From positions 744,001 to 808,000 of the forward strand of contig NZ_CP095390.1 of assembly GCF_023008585.1 (NCBI RefSeq): a stretch of 64,000 nucleotides of DNA, given 5' to 3'. The number at the start of each line of letters is the position of its first letter. The first letter of the stretch is position 1. The DNA comes from Natribaculum breve. Its GTDB lineage: Archaea; Halobacteriota; Halobacteria; Halobacteriales; Natrialbaceae. The notes under the pieces are model-generated. The model was not told where the DNA came from and ran no database searches. It was given only the letters and a program-made list of their open reading frames with translations. Position numbers and translations under genes: made by a program. Positions 10,449-19,313 of this stretch are shown here, piece by piece.

Positions 10449-11542
10449 CGATCCGTGGCACCGACGCGGAGACGGTTCGCGACGCCATCGAGAGCGAGGA
10501 CCCGCTGCCCGGAACGACGGGCTTCGCCGGCGAAATCGACGGACGGCTGGTGCGAGACGTCCTCGGACGCGTGCCGCTTTTCGTCGAACGCGGCGTCGAC
10601 GAGCCGACGCCCGAGGAGTGGGCCTTCTCGCCGACCGACCTCGAGGACCCGACCGCGTTCCCCGCGGGAACCGTCGCCGCCGCCGGCGACTGGACCCACT
10701 GCTGGCAGCTCCCGAACCCGGATCCGGACACCGATCACGAGCGCGCACTCGAGCGAGTCGACCGGGCGATCCGAACCGCGACGGACGCGACGCCGAACGG
10801 CGACGTCGCGGTCGCCTTCTCCGGCGGCGTCGACTCCGCGCTCGTCGCGGAGCTACTCGACGCCCCGCTTTACGTCGCCGGCTTCCCCGACAGCCACGAC
10901 GTCGAGGCAGCGCGGACGGCCGCCGAGGCGATGGGTCGTGAACTGACGGTCGTCGAACTCGAGCCGGCCGATCTGGAGCGAGCGACGCCGACGGTCGCAC
11001 GGGCGATCGGACGGACGAACGCGATGGACGTCCAGATCGCGTTGCCGCTGTTTCTCGTCGCACGGCGAGTCGCCGCCGACGGCTTCGACGCGCTCGCGGT
11101 CGGCCAGGGTGCGGACGAACTGTTCGGCGGCTACGAGAAAGTCGCCAGACTCGACCACCGGGTCGAGGCCGACACCGTTCGCGGCGCGGTTCGCGAACAG
11201 CTCCACACGCTCCCCGCGCAGTTGCCACGAGACGTGCTCGCGATCGGGGCGGGAGGCGTCGACCCCGTCGCGCCGCTGCTCTGCGACGCGGTCGTCGACG
11301 CTGCACTTCGGCTCCCCACCGAACTGCTCGTCGACGACGAAACGCGCAAACGGGGGCTCCGACTCGTGGCGTCGGCGTACCTCCCCGAGTCGGTCGCGAA
11401 CCGGGAGAAGAAGGCAGTCCAGTACGGCAGCCTCGTCGCTCGAGAACTCGACCGACTGGCCCGGCAGGCGGGGTACAAACGCCGGATGGACGACCACGTC
11501 ACGAAGTACGTCCGGTCGCTGCTCGCAGACGACGCGCTGTAG
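10445..11542 (+). CDS. Asparagine-synthetase-like ATP-pyrophosphatase with truncated glutaminase domain
   Basis: A 365-residue protein dominated by an AsnB-type synthetase domain. The PP-loop reads AFSGGVDSALV (about residues 121-131) and a second conserved stretch reads GQGADELFGGYEK. The first 90 residues resemble only the C-terminal half of the class II glutaminase domain (VLGRVPLF, then WAFS and FPAGTV), and the N-terminal catalytic cysteine is absent. The enzyme therefore cannot release ammonia from glutamine and would use free ammonia, another amine, or a partner. AsnB-like enzymes activate a carboxylate as an acyl-adenylate. Coupling with the PHP gene implies a joint role, which is unknown. 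Confidence 0.82.
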   Translation: MTIRGTDAETVRDAIESEDPLPGTTGFAGEIDGRLVRDVLGRVPLFVERGVDEPTPEEWAFSPTDLEDPTAFPAGTVAAAGDWTHCWQLPNPDPDTDHERALERVDRAIRTATDATPNGDVAVAFSGGVDSALVAELLDAPLYVAGFPDSHDVEAARTAAEAMGRELTVVELEPADLERATPTVARAIGRTNAMDVQIALPLFLVARRVAADGFDALAVGQGADELFGGYEKVARLDHRVEADTVRGAVREQLHTLPAQLPRDVLAIGAGGVDPVAPLLCDAVVDAALRLPTELLVDDETRKRGLRLVASAYLPESVANREKKAVQYGSLVARELDRLARQAGYKRRMDDHVTKYVRSLLADDAL

Positions 11543-11566
11543 GTGCCGGCTACCGACCGCTCGCCG

Positions 11567-11695
11567 TCAGGTCCAGACGCGAAGACACTCGGTCGAACAG
11601 AAGTGAAGTTCGACGTGTTCGTTGGGTTCGTCTTCGACGTAGGTCGTCAGCGTGTACGCGATTTCGTCCCCGGAAGCGCAGTTGTCGCACTTCAT
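11567..11695 (-). CDS. Small zinc-finger protein
   Basis: A 42-residue protein with the metal-binding pattern CDNC near the N-terminus and CSTEC near the C-terminus, of the kind found in the many tiny haloarchaeal zinc-finger proteins. It starts at MKCDNCAS; an in-frame ATG at 11749 would add 18 unremarkable residues. It is convergent with the AsnB-like gene (24 bp between stops) and has its own upstream AT-rich element around 11760-11770. Function is unknown. Confidence 0.6.
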   Translation of the reverse strand: MKCDNCASGDEIAYTLTTYVEDEPNEHVELHFCSTECLRVWT

Positions 11696-11852
11696 ACCCG
11701 GCCGCTCGACTCGAGGGGGCTTGAGTAAGTTGTCGCTACCGATCGGCACAACGGTTCAAAAACTGATTATACCGCGGTTAACATCCTGTAGAACCACGGC
11801 GTGTCGCGGCTGTTTCGGTGGCTGGCGGCACGAGTCGGTGCCGAACCGTCGA

Positions 11853-12827
11853 TCAGGCGGGCGTGCCCTCCTCGGCCTCGAGCAGTTCGTGATACCGGTT
11901 GCGGATGGTCACTTCGGAGATGTTGGCGACCTCGCTGACCTCGTTCTGGGTGACCTTCTCGTTGGTCAGCAAGGCAGCGGCGTACACTGCGGCCGCGGCG
12001 AGGCCGACCGGCGACTTGCCCGAGTGGACGCCCTCCTCTTTCGCCGTCTCGAGTAGCCGACGGGCGGTCCGCTCGGTCTCCTCCGAGAGCTCGAGGTCGC
12101 TCGCGAATCGCGGCACGTAGCTCACTGGGTCGGCGGGCTGGATCTCGAGACCGAGTTCGCGGATCACGTAGCGGTAGGTGCGGGCGATTTCGGCCTTTTC
12201 GACGCGACTCACCGCGGTGAGTTCGTCGAGACTGCGGGGGGTGCCGGCCTGGCGGGCGGCGGCGTACAGCGACGCGGTGGCGACGCCCTCGATCGAGCGT
12301 CCCGGCAGGAGGTCCTCCTCGAGGGCACGGCGGTAGATCACCGACGCCGTCTCGCGGACGTTCTCGGGGAGGCCGAGCGCCGAGGCCATGCGATCGACCT
12401 CGCCGAGTGCCTGCTTTAAGTTGCGCTCTTTGCTGTCGCGGGTGCGAAAGCGCTCGTTCCACGTGCGAAGGCGCTGCATCTTCTGGCGCTGGCGGCTCGA
12501 GAGCGCCTTGCCGTAGGCGTCTTTGTCCTGCCAGCCGATGTTCGTCGACAGGCCCTGGTCGTGCATCATCTTCGTCGTGGGCGCGCCCACGCGGCTCTTC
12601 TCGTTTTTCTCGGCGCTGTCGAACGCGCGCCACTCGGGACCGCGGTCGATCTCGTCTTCCTCGACGACCAGCCCACACTCCTCACAGACCGTCTCGCCGT
12701 GCTCGGCGTCGCTCGTCAGCCGGCCACCGCACTCCGGACAGCGCATTCGCTCGTCCGACGTCGTAGACTCGTCCGCCTCGGTCTCACGTTGCTCGCCGCT
12801 CCGAGTTCGGATGGGGGATTCCGTCAT
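11853..12827 (-). CDS. tfb: Transcription initiation factor IIB (TFB)
   Basis: A general transcription factor that binds the TBP-TATA complex and recruits archaeal RNA polymerase. The protein (324 residues) has an N-terminal zinc ribbon with Cys 30, 33, 48 and 51 (CPEC and CEEC), the B-finger/linker region (GPEWRAFDS, then APTTKMMHDQGLSTNIGW) and two cyclin-like repeats covering about residues 120-320, the second ending in a recognisable helix-turn-helix (VTQNEVSEVANISEVTIRNRY). The ATG at 12827 gives the usual short acidic leader. Haloarchaea carry several TFB paralogues with different promoter preferences; which one this is cannot be told from the window. Its promoter lies in the 443-bp spacer that also holds a strong hairpin. 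Confidence 0.95.
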   Translation of the reverse strand: MTESPIRTRSGEQRETEADESTTSDERMRCPECGGRLTSDAEHGETVCEECGLVVEEDEIDRGPEWRAFDSAEKNEKSRVGAPTTKMMHDQGLSTNIGWQDKDAYGKALSSRQRQKMQRLRTWNERFRTRDSKERNLKQALGEVDRMASALGLPENVRETASVIYRRALEEDLLPGRSIEGVATASLYAAARQAGTPRSLDELTAVSRVEKAEIARTYRYVIRELGLEIQPADPVSYVPRFASDLELSEETERTARRLLETAKEEGVHSGKSPVGLAAAAVYAAALLTNEKVTQNEVSEVANISEVTIRNRYHELLEAEEGTPA

Positions 12828-13034
12828 TGTGTTGTGCGTGTGTGTAAATACACTGGAGAACTCTCTGACGCAAATACGCATAAGGACGAACGTGGCTTAA
12901 CTATTTTGGTTGATTTACGAAGAATACTTTTGAAACGTGGGTGTTTTGGCGTCTACTAGACAAACCCTACGACCGTTTCGTCCGGCAGTCGTTCTCACGA
13001 CGGACCGACAACTGATACTATCGGACGTAACTGT

Positions 13035-13075
13035 GTGAAGATTCTCGCCACCCCGGGACGGCGAGAATCTTTCAC
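13035..13075. repeat. Strong inverted repeat between TFB and gatC
   Basis: Left arm GTGAAGATTCTCGCC (13035-13049) and right arm GGCGAGAATCTTTCAC (13060-13075) are reverse complements with one extra base, separated by ten bases that contain CCCGGG. It lies in a 443-bp spacer between divergent TFB and gatC genes. Neither strand of the spacer has a convincing gene. The motif cgtccggcagt also occurs on both sides of the hairpin (about 12979 and 13084). It could be a bidirectional terminator, a regulatory RNA element, an operator or a remnant of a mobile element. Confidence 0.7.
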
Positions 13076-13270
13076 GACGTACGTCCGGCAGTATGAAACG
13101 ATCGACACGCTGCTCACAGCGGAGCGGCCAGTACTGGCAGCACCGTCGGCACTGGTCGCCGAGTCGCGAGCAGGTGTGCAACGACGTTCAGTAGCGACTG
13201 TAGACGGTTCTCGGACCGCCGCCCCGACGGTATCGAAACTCTTACTCCCCGCTGGCCGGTCCAGAAAAGT

Positions 13271-13549
13271 ATGAGCGACGACGCCGTCAACCCGGAGGAA
13301 GTCCGCCACGTTGCGGCGCTTGCCCGGATCGACCTCGAGGACGCGGAGGTCGACCGCTTTGCCGACCAGTTCGCGGACATCCTCGAGTACTTCGAGACGC
13401 TCGACTCGGTTCCGGAGGTCGAACGCGACGTCGACCTCGCGAACGTGATGCGTCCGGACGAGGAACACGACTGTCTCGACAGCGAGGACGCCCTCCGGAA
13501 CGCCCCGGAGAGCGAGGACGGCTACTTCAAAGGACCGAACGTCTCCTGA
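13271..13549 (+). CDS. gatC: Glu-tRNA(Gln)/Asp-tRNA(Asn) amidotransferase subunit C
   Basis: A 92-residue GatC, the small subunit that wraps around and stabilises the GatA-GatB amidotransferase. The typical N-terminal helix (EEVRHVAALARIDLEDAE) and the later VERDVDLANVMRPDE and GYFKGP segments are all present. It ends two bases before gatA, forming a gatCA pair. The complex converts misacylated Glu-tRNA(Gln) or Asp-tRNA(Asn) to the amidated form. GatB is not in this window, as is common in haloarchaea where gatB is unlinked. The ATG at 13271 is the family start. Confidence 0.93.
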   Translation: MSDDAVNPEEVRHVAALARIDLEDAEVDRFADQFADILEYFETLDSVPEVERDVDLANVMRPDEEHDCLDSEDALRNAPESEDGYFKGPNVS

Positions 13550-13551
13550 TC

Positions 13552-14820
13552 ATGTCGGAAAACATCTTCATCACCGAAGCGGAGATCGCCGGCGACGCCG
13601 AGGGCCCCCTCGCGGGCAAGACCGTCGCCGTCAAGGACAACATTTCGACGGACGGCGTCCGGACGACCTGCGGGTCGCGGATGCTCGAGGAGTACGTCCC
13701 GCCGTACGACGCGACGGTCGTCTCCCGGGTGAAAGACGCCGGCGCGACGATCGTCGGGAAGGCGAACATGGACGAGTTCGGCATGGGGACGACCACCGAG
13801 ACGTCGTACTTCGGGCCGACGGACAACCCCGCGGCTCCGGGGCACGTCCCCGGCGGCTCCTCCGGTGGCTCCGCCGCCGCCGTCGCCGCCGGCGAGGCCG
13901 ACCTCGCACTCGGCTCTGACACCGGCGGCTCCGTTCGCTGTCCGGCCGCGTTCTGTGGCGTCGTCGGGATCAAACCCACCTACGGGCTCGTCTCCCGCTA
14001 CGGACTCGTCGCCTACGCAAACAGCCTGGAGCAGATCGGCCCCTTCGCCCCGACCGTCGAGGAGGCCGCCGAACTGCTCGACGTGATCGCCGGTAGCGAC
14101 GAGCGCGACGCGACCACTCGCACCGAGGGTGACGACTCGAACTACGCCGCCGCGGCCGACGGCGACGTCGACGGGCTCTCGATCGGCGTGCCGACGGAAC
14201 TCCTCGAGGGCGCGGACGAGGGCGTCGTCGAGACGTTCTGGGACGCGATCGCACGCCTCGAAGACCAGGGTGCGACCACCCACGAGGTCAGCCTTCCCTC
14301 GGTCGAACACGCCGTCGAAGCCTACTACGTGATCGCGATGTCGGAGGCGTCCTCGAACCTGGCGCGGTTCGACGGCGTCCGGTACGGTCACTCGGGCGGC
14401 TACGACGGCAACTGGAACGAGACCTTCGGCCGCGCACGCGAGGAAGGCTTCGGCGACGAGGTCAAACGCCGCATCCTGCTCGGCACGTACGCGCTCTCGG
14501 CCGGCTACCACGACAAGTACTACAAGAAAGCCCAGGACGCCCGCGCCTGGGTCAAACAGGACTTCGACGAGGCGCTCTCGGAGGCCGACGTCCTCGCCTC
14601 GCCGACGATGCCCGTCCCGCCGTTCGAACTCGGCGAGAGCCTCGACGATCCGCTGCAGATGTACCTCGCCGACGCCAACACCGTTCCCGTCAATCTCGCC
14701 GACCTGCCGGCGATTTCGGTTCCCGCGGGCGAAGCCGACGGCCTCCCCGTCGGACTGCAACTCGTCGGTCCCGCCTTCGGCGAAAAGCGGCTGATTCGGG
14801 CGGGCAGCGCGCTGGCGTAG
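13552..14820 (+). CDS. gatA: Glu-tRNA(Gln)/Asp-tRNA(Asn) amidotransferase subunit A
   Basis: Amidase-signature subunit of 422 residues that hydrolyses glutamine and passes ammonia to the GatB active site. The Ser-cisSer-Lys triad is visible: lysine in VAVKDNIS (about residue 27), the first serine in the glycine- and serine-rich loop PGGSSGGSAAA (about 101-111), and the catalytic serine in SDTGGSVRCPAAFCG (about 123-137). The C-terminal NLADLPAISVPAG motif is conserved. The protein is somewhat shorter than many bacterial GatA (about 480), which is normal for haloarchaea. It is co-transcribed with gatC, with two bases between them. Confidence 0.95.
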   Translation: MSENIFITEAEIAGDAEGPLAGKTVAVKDNISTDGVRTTCGSRMLEEYVPPYDATVVSRVKDAGATIVGKANMDEFGMGTTTETSYFGPTDNPAAPGHVPGGSSGGSAAAVAAGEADLALGSDTGGSVRCPAAFCGVVGIKPTYGLVSRYGLVAYANSLEQIGPFAPTVEEAAELLDVIAGSDERDATTRTEGDDSNYAAAADGDVDGLSIGVPTELLEGADEGVVETFWDAIARLEDQGATTHEVSLPSVEHAVEAYYVIAMSEASSNLARFDGVRYGHSGGYDGNWNETFGRAREEGFGDEVKRRILLGTYALSAGYHDKYYKKAQDARAWVKQDFDEALSEADVLASPTMPVPPFELGESLDDPLQMYLADANTVPVNLADLPAISVPAGEADGLPVGLQLVGPAFGEKRLIRAGSALA

Positions 14821-14902
14821 CCGAGATCGGCCGTTCTCCGGCCCGCCGTCGCTGCAAGAGCAAGTACAACTCTTGTGGATCTCCTGCCCCGACTTTCCGT
14901 CG

Positions 14903-15469
14903 ATGAGCGAAGCTGACTCGCCGCTCGAGGGCGCGACGGTCGCCATCTTCGTCGCGCCGGCGGGAACCGAAGAGATCGAGTTCACGGAACCGAAGCGAGC
15001 CGTCTCCGACGCCGGGGCCACCGTCGAGGTCGTCGGGATCGAACCCGGCGAGGCACAGGCCGTCAACGACGATCTCCAGGAGAGCGACACGTACGAGGTC
15101 GAAACGACGTTCTCCGAGGCGTCTGCGGACGACTACGACGCGGTGGTCGTGCCGGGCGGAACCGTCGGTGCCGACAAACTCCGCGCCGACGAGGACGCGG
15201 TCGCCCTGCTTCGAGAGCACGTGACCGCCGGCAAGCCCGTCGGCAGCATCTGTCACGGCCCCTGGACGCTGGTCGAAGCAGGCGTCGTCGACGGCCGGAC
15301 GCTGACGTCTTACCCCAGCCTGGAGACCGACGTCCGCAACGCTGGTGGCGAGTGGATCGACGAAGAAGTCGTCGTCGACGGAGGTGTGATCACCAGCCGC
15401 GGCCCCGACGACCTCGACGCGTTCTGCGAGACGCTCGTCGACGAGTTCGCGACGGCAGTGGACCGATAG
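14903..15469 (+). CDS. DJ-1/PfpI-family protein
   Basis: A 188-residue class I glutamine-amidotransferase-like protein of the DJ-1/PfpI/YhbO type. The nucleophile elbow reads GSICHGPWTL with the cysteine at about residue 117, followed by the typical strand TLTSYPSLETDVRNAGGEW. The glutamate that activates the cysteine is in the early EEIEFTEPKRA segment. Members act as deglycases, chaperones or peptidases in stress responses. The start at 14903 (MSEADSPLEG) is chosen because upstream residues are not family-like. It follows gatA after an 82-bp gap and is probably transcribed on its own. Confidence 0.88.
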   Translation: MSEADSPLEGATVAIFVAPAGTEEIEFTEPKRAVSDAGATVEVVGIEPGEAQAVNDDLQESDTYEVETTFSEASADDYDAVVVPGGTVGADKLRADEDAVALLREHVTAGKPVGSICHGPWTLVEAGVVDGRTLTSYPSLETDVRNAGGEWIDEEVVVDGGVITSRGPDDLDAFCETLVDEFATAVDR

Positions 15470-15496
15470 GAAGTGAACGAACGGCGTCGAGACCGA

Positions 15497-15856
15497 CTAC
15501 TCCTGGTAGGCCAGGTTCATGATCCACTGCGAGAACGCGTCGCTGTTGGGGTCGACCTCTTCTTCCCCGATGAACGGCGAGAGCATGTCGCCGGCCATGA
15601 GCAGCGTGAAATCGAGGTCCCGGGCGGTCGGCGTGATGTAGTAGGTGTTGTGACCGGCGTAGACCGTCTCCTCGCGGTCGACGAGGTCCTTCTCGACGAG
15701 CGATTCGACGATCCGACTGCCCTTCCGCGAGGAGACGTCGAGTTCTTTCCAGAAGTCGCTCTGGTGGATCCCGCCTGTCTCGCGGACGAGCTCGAGTCCC
15801 GCGCGTTCGTCTTCCGAGAGTTCGGCCTCGATTTCCGAAACGCTCACGCCGACCAC
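15497..15856 (-). CDS. Winged helix-turn-helix protein, MarR-like
   Basis: A 119-residue protein with a winged-helix DNA-binding fold. The central segment GGIHQSDFWKELDVSSRKGSRIVESLVEKDLVDRE (about residues 28-62) forms the helix-turn-helix, followed by the wing (YAGHNTYYIT). The remaining C-terminus is short and may dimerise. No effector domain is visible. The first codon is a GTG at 15856; another GTG at 15847 would remove three residues and is equally plausible. Targets are unknown. It is convergent with the DJ-1 gene and 67 bp upstream of the TANGO2-like gene on the same strand. Confidence 0.75.
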   Translation of the reverse strand: MVGVSVSEIEAELSEDERAGLELVRETGGIHQSDFWKELDVSSRKGSRIVESLVEKDLVDREETVYAGHNTYYITPTARDLDFTLLMAGDMLSPFIGEEEVDPNSDAFSQWIMNLAYQE

Positions 15857-15923
15857 CTCTCGACCGTGCTCGCCGCTACTGGAAGGAGTGCGTCCATATT
15901 GCTACTCACGTACGGCGACCCGC

Positions 15924-16667
15924 TTAAACTTGCCCTTCGAGGCCGATCGGCTCGTGGGCCGTCCGACACGGCGGCCCGTCGGCGAACTCGTAGGTGAGCG
16001 TCTCGCCGAGCGCGATCAACGACGACGACCGCGTCCCGTACCCGTTCTCGTGGATGCAGACGCCGTACTCGTGATCCCCGAGCACCGCTTTCGCCCGCGA
16101 GAGCCACTCCCCGGTGCGCTCGCCGGGCTCCGGCTCGAGCGCGCGTCGAACCTTCTTCGCGTTCTCCGCCTGCTGTCTGCCGACCTCGTCTCGGAACGAC
16201 GGGATCGAGACGTGGTCGTCGAAGCCGACGTTGACGACGACGTGGACGCCCGGCTCGAGAGCGACTCGCTCGAGCGAGCCGTCCCAGCCGAGCCAGATGG
16301 CGTCGTCCTCGTCCGCGACGACGAGGTGGAAGCCGTCGTACTCGTACTCCGCTGTGGTTCGCTCGACGGCCGTCGCCGCCTCGCGCGCGGAGTCACACGC
16401 GAGGACGTCGGCGACGAGCAGTCCCCGCGACCGGTCGCCCGCGAGCTCCGCGTCGGTCCACCGATTCGTGAGCCCCGCGAAGACGTCGTGTTCGTTGACG
16501 CCGATCCACGTGCCGCCGGCTTCGGCGTCTTTCGGGGCGATCACGAGCGGGTCCTCGCGGTAGACGCCCGGCGGGACGAACGCACGCTCGAGCGATTCGT
16601 CACGGTTGGCGGCGACCGTAACTGGCGCGTCGTCGAAGACCTGCCACGCGAGAGTCAGGGTACACAC
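15924..16667 (-). CDS. TANGO2/NRDE family protein
   Basis: A 247-residue protein of the TANGO2-like family, named for the NRDE motif, which is present as AANRDES (about residues 19-25). It begins V-C-T-L-T-L with a GTG start, so after removal of the initiator the cysteine becomes the first residue, as expected for an Ntn-hydrolase-like fold. Further conserved patches are GGTWIGVNEHDVFAGLTNR (about 51-69) and the C-terminal GTRSSSLI. Eukaryotic TANGO2 has been linked to haem trafficking and lipid metabolism; the archaeal role is unknown. The GTG at 16665-16667 is preferred over far-upstream starts, which run antisense through menE. Confidence 0.87.
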   Translation of the reverse strand: MCTLTLAWQVFDDAPVTVAANRDESLERAFVPPGVYREDPLVIAPKDAEAGGTWIGVNEHDVFAGLTNRWTDAELAGDRSRGLLVADVLACDSAREAATAVERTTAEYEYDGFHLVVADEDDAIWLGWDGSLERVALEPGVHVVVNVGFDDHVSIPSFRDEVGRQQAENAKKVRRALEPEPGERTGEWLSRAKAVLGDHEYGVCIHENGYGTRSSSLIALGETLTYEFADGPPCRTAHEPIGLEGQV

Positions 16668-16692
16668 GACTCGAGAGAGGGGTGCGTTCGGC

Positions 16693-18267
16693 TTAAATTT
16701 CCTCACCCGCGTCCGCCGCGTCGTCGTCCGTCGCGTCGACCCCGTCGCGCTCGAGGCGGTCGCGGACCGCCTCGCGGTCGACCGTCCCCGACGGCGTTCG
16801 GGGGACGTCCTCGACAAATCCGATCGTCTTCGGGCGTTTGAACCGCGCGAGCCGTCCCTCGCAGTGGGCGAGCAGCGACTCGGGTGACGGTCGTTCGTCC
16901 CCCGGAACCACCAGCGCGGCGACGCGTTCGCCCCACTCCGCGTCGGGGAGACCGACCACTGCCGCGTCGGCGACCGACGGATGAGAGCGAAGGGCATCGG
17001 CGACCTCGTCGGGGTCGACGTTCTCGCCGCCGGTGACGATCCGGTCGCTCCGCCGACCGCACACCCACAGCCGTCCGTCGTCGTCGCGGTAGCCCGCATC
17101 ACCCGTGTGGAGGCCGCGCTCGTCGAACGCCACGGCAGTTCGCTCGTCGTCGAGGTAGCCCGGCGTCACGGTCGGACCGGAGACGACGATCTCGCCCGTC
17201 TCGCCCGGTTCGACCGGCTCGCCCGCGTCGTCGACGATCGAGACGTCGGTGAACGCGAGCGGCTGACCGACGGTCCCCGGGTGGGCGGCCGCTTCTGCTG
17301 GCGTCGCCGTGGCGATCTGTGAGGCCGTCTCGGTCATCCCGTAGGTCGGACAGGCGGGCACCTCGTGCTCGCGACAGCGATCGAGCAGTTCCGTCGTGGC
17401 CGGCGCACCGCCGAGCAGGACGAACCGCAGCGAGTCGGGGGCGGACCAGCCGGCGTCGAGCAGTCGCGTCAGCATCGTCGGCACGAGCGAGACGCCCGTG
17501 ATCCCGTACTCGTCGATCACTCGAGCGGTCGCGTCGGGATCGAACGCGCGCTGGATCACGACGGCAGTTCCGTACAGCACCGAGCGAACGACGGGTGCCA
17601 GCCCGCCCATGTGGTAGGTCGGCAGACAGCACAGCCAGCGGTCGTCGGGGAGCACGCCGAGGCGAAACGAAGACGCCGTCGCACTCGCCACGAGGTTCCC
17701 GACGGTCAGACGGACGGCCTTCGGCTCGCCCGAGGTCCCCGAGGTGAACATGATAAGCTGCGTCGAGGCCCGCTCGAGCGTCGTCGGCGTCACGGCCGAC
17801 TTGCCGTCCGTCGCGGTCGGATCGTCGGCCGCCGGTCCGTCGGTACCTGCGAGCGCCCGGACGCGCTCGTGGGTCGGCTCGTCGACCGAGTACAGCGGCC
17901 CGTCTGCGAGTTCGAGCGCCAGCTGTTCCGTCTCGGCCTCACAGACGACCGCCTCGAGGTCGGTCCGCTCGACTTTCGAGGCGAGTTCCGTCGCGGTCTC
18001 GGTGACCGGCAGCGAGACGACGGTCGTCCCGGTTCGCATCGCGGCGAAGAAGACGACCGCGCTGGCCGGTCGCGTCCCAATCAGGACGCCGATTCGGCCG
18101 CCGGCGACGTCGGCGAGGTCGGCGGCGACGCGGTCGACGCGGCGACTGTACTCCCGGAACGTCCACCGCGTTCCCGTCTGGCCGTCGATCAACCCGGTCT
18201 TCTCGGGCGTCGCGCTGGCTCTGTGCGTCAGCAGGTCCACCGTCGGCCAGTCGACTGGTTCTCGCAT
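16693..18267 (-). CDS. menE: o-Succinylbenzoate--CoA ligase
   Basis: Acyl-CoA synthetase of 524 residues that activates o-succinylbenzoate for menaquinone ring closure. ANL-superfamily motifs are clear: the phosphate loop IMFTSGTSGEPKAV (about 170-183), YGMTETAS (about 310), TGDAGYRDDDGRLWVCGR (about 385-405) and the C-terminal lysine region FKRPKTIGFVEDVPRTPSG. The ATG at 18267 overlaps the menC stop by one base (TAATG), so the two are translationally coupled. It is the last gene of the menA-menC-menE block. Assignment to MenE rather than another acyl ligase rests on this context and on moderate family resemblance. Confidence 0.9.
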   Translation of the reverse strand: MREPVDWPTVDLLTHRASATPEKTGLIDGQTGTRWTFREYSRRVDRVAADLADVAGGRIGVLIGTRPASAVVFFAAMRTGTTVVSLPVTETATELASKVERTDLEAVVCEAETEQLALELADGPLYSVDEPTHERVRALAGTDGPAADDPTATDGKSAVTPTTLERASTQLIMFTSGTSGEPKAVRLTVGNLVASATASSFRLGVLPDDRWLCCLPTYHMGGLAPVVRSVLYGTAVVIQRAFDPDATARVIDEYGITGVSLVPTMLTRLLDAGWSAPDSLRFVLLGGAPATTELLDRCREHEVPACPTYGMTETASQIATATPAEAAAHPGTVGQPLAFTDVSIVDDAGEPVEPGETGEIVVSGPTVTPGYLDDERTAVAFDERGLHTGDAGYRDDDGRLWVCGRRSDRIVTGGENVDPDEVADALRSHPSVADAAVVGLPDAEWGERVAALVVPGDERPSPESLLAHCEGRLARFKRPKTIGFVEDVPRTPSGTVDREAVRDRLERDGVDATDDDAADAGEEI

Positions 18268-19313
18268 TACTCGTTCCACGTGCCCGAGACGCCAAGACCG
18301 TTACTTCCCGGGACGACGATCTCGCCGTCGACCACCGGCGCGGGATCGGACGCGAGGTCGGACGCGAGCAGGTCGCCGGTCGCCAGCCCGCAGGCCGGCC
18401 CGTCGGGAAGCGACGCCGCGACGTGGACCGCTCCCGTCCTGGCGACGACCCCGTCGATCGTCGTCGTGACGATCGGGGTGACGTCACACTCGAGCGCCCA
18501 CGCTCCGACCTCGCAGGCGACGTCGGGCCCACCCAGGGCCATCGGTTTCAGGACGACGACGTCCGCTGCGTCGGCGGCCAGGACCGCGTCGATCCCCCGC
18601 TCGACGACGGACTCGTCGACGCCGATCCCGACGCCTGCGTCGCGTACCTCGGCGTGGCCGGCCAGGTCGTCGGCGGGAAGTGGCTGCTCGAGCAGCGCGA
18701 GGTCGCAGTCGGCGAGCGCCGCGACCGCGTCGTGAGCCTCGTCTCGGTTCCACGCGCCGTTCGCGTCGGCTCGCAACTCGACGTCGGGGCCGACCGCCTC
18801 GCGCACCCGTCGAACCCGTTCGACGTCCGACTCGAGGGGCCGTGCGCCGACTTTCAGCTTGAGCGTCCGGAACCCATCCTCGACGGCTTCCCGGGCGGCG
18901 TCGACCGTCTCCGCTGGCGTCCCGTCGCCGATCGTGGCGTTCACCGGGACGTAATCGACGCGCTCGCCCCCGTCGAGGTGGCGGTACAGCGGGACCTGGT
19001 CGCGTTTCGCCCGGAGGTCCGACAGCGCGAGCGCGACGCCGTGTCTCGCTGCCGGCGCGCCGTCGCAGGCCGCGAGCAGCCGTCGACACGCCTCGTCTTC
19101 GTCGTCTACCGTGACGGCCGCCGCCCGCTCGAGTGCACGCTCGCACTCGGCTCCGGATTCGGTCCACCCCGGAAGCGGCGTCGCCTCGCCGACCCCGTTC
19201 TCGTCGTCGCCGTCGATCCGGACGAGAAAGCCGTCTCGCTGCGCGATCGGGCCGGCGGCCGTCTCGAGGTCGGTCGCCAACTCGAGCGAGAACGGACGGT
19301 AGGCGAGTTCCAT
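18267..19313 (-). CDS. menC: o-Succinylbenzoate synthase
   Basis: Enolase-superfamily dehydratase (348 residues) that converts SHCHC to o-succinylbenzoate. The catalytic KxK motif is present as FRTLKLKVG (about residues 150-158), followed by metal ligands in RADANGAWN, ALLEQPLP and IGVDESV, and the second catalytic lysine in VVVLKPMALGG. It starts at the ATG at 19313, overlapping the menA stop (TGATG). It is flanked by menA and menE on the same strand, which supports the MenC assignment over other enolase-family activities such as dipeptide epimerase. Confidence 0.92.
   Translation of the reverse strand: MELAYRPFSLELATDLETAAGPIAQRDGFLVRIDGDDENGVGEATPLPGWTESGAECERALERAAAVTVDDEDEACRRLLAACDGAPAARHGVALALSDLRAKRDQVPLYRHLDGGERVDYVPVNATIGDGTPAETVDAAREAVEDGFRTLKLKVGARPLESDVERVRRVREAVGPDVELRADANGAWNRDEAHDAVAALADCDLALLEQPLPADDLAGHAEVRDAGVGIGVDESVVERGIDAVLAADAADVVVLKPMALGGPDVACEVGAWALECDVTPIVTTTIDGVVARTGAVHVAASLPDGPACGLATGDLLASDLASDPAPVVDGEIVVPGSNGLGVSGTWNE

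Noticed and set aside
13035..13274. Plus-strand 79-codon frame upstream of gatC
   Set aside because: It starts inside the hairpin, overlaps the gatC start, and its translation has no recognisable character.
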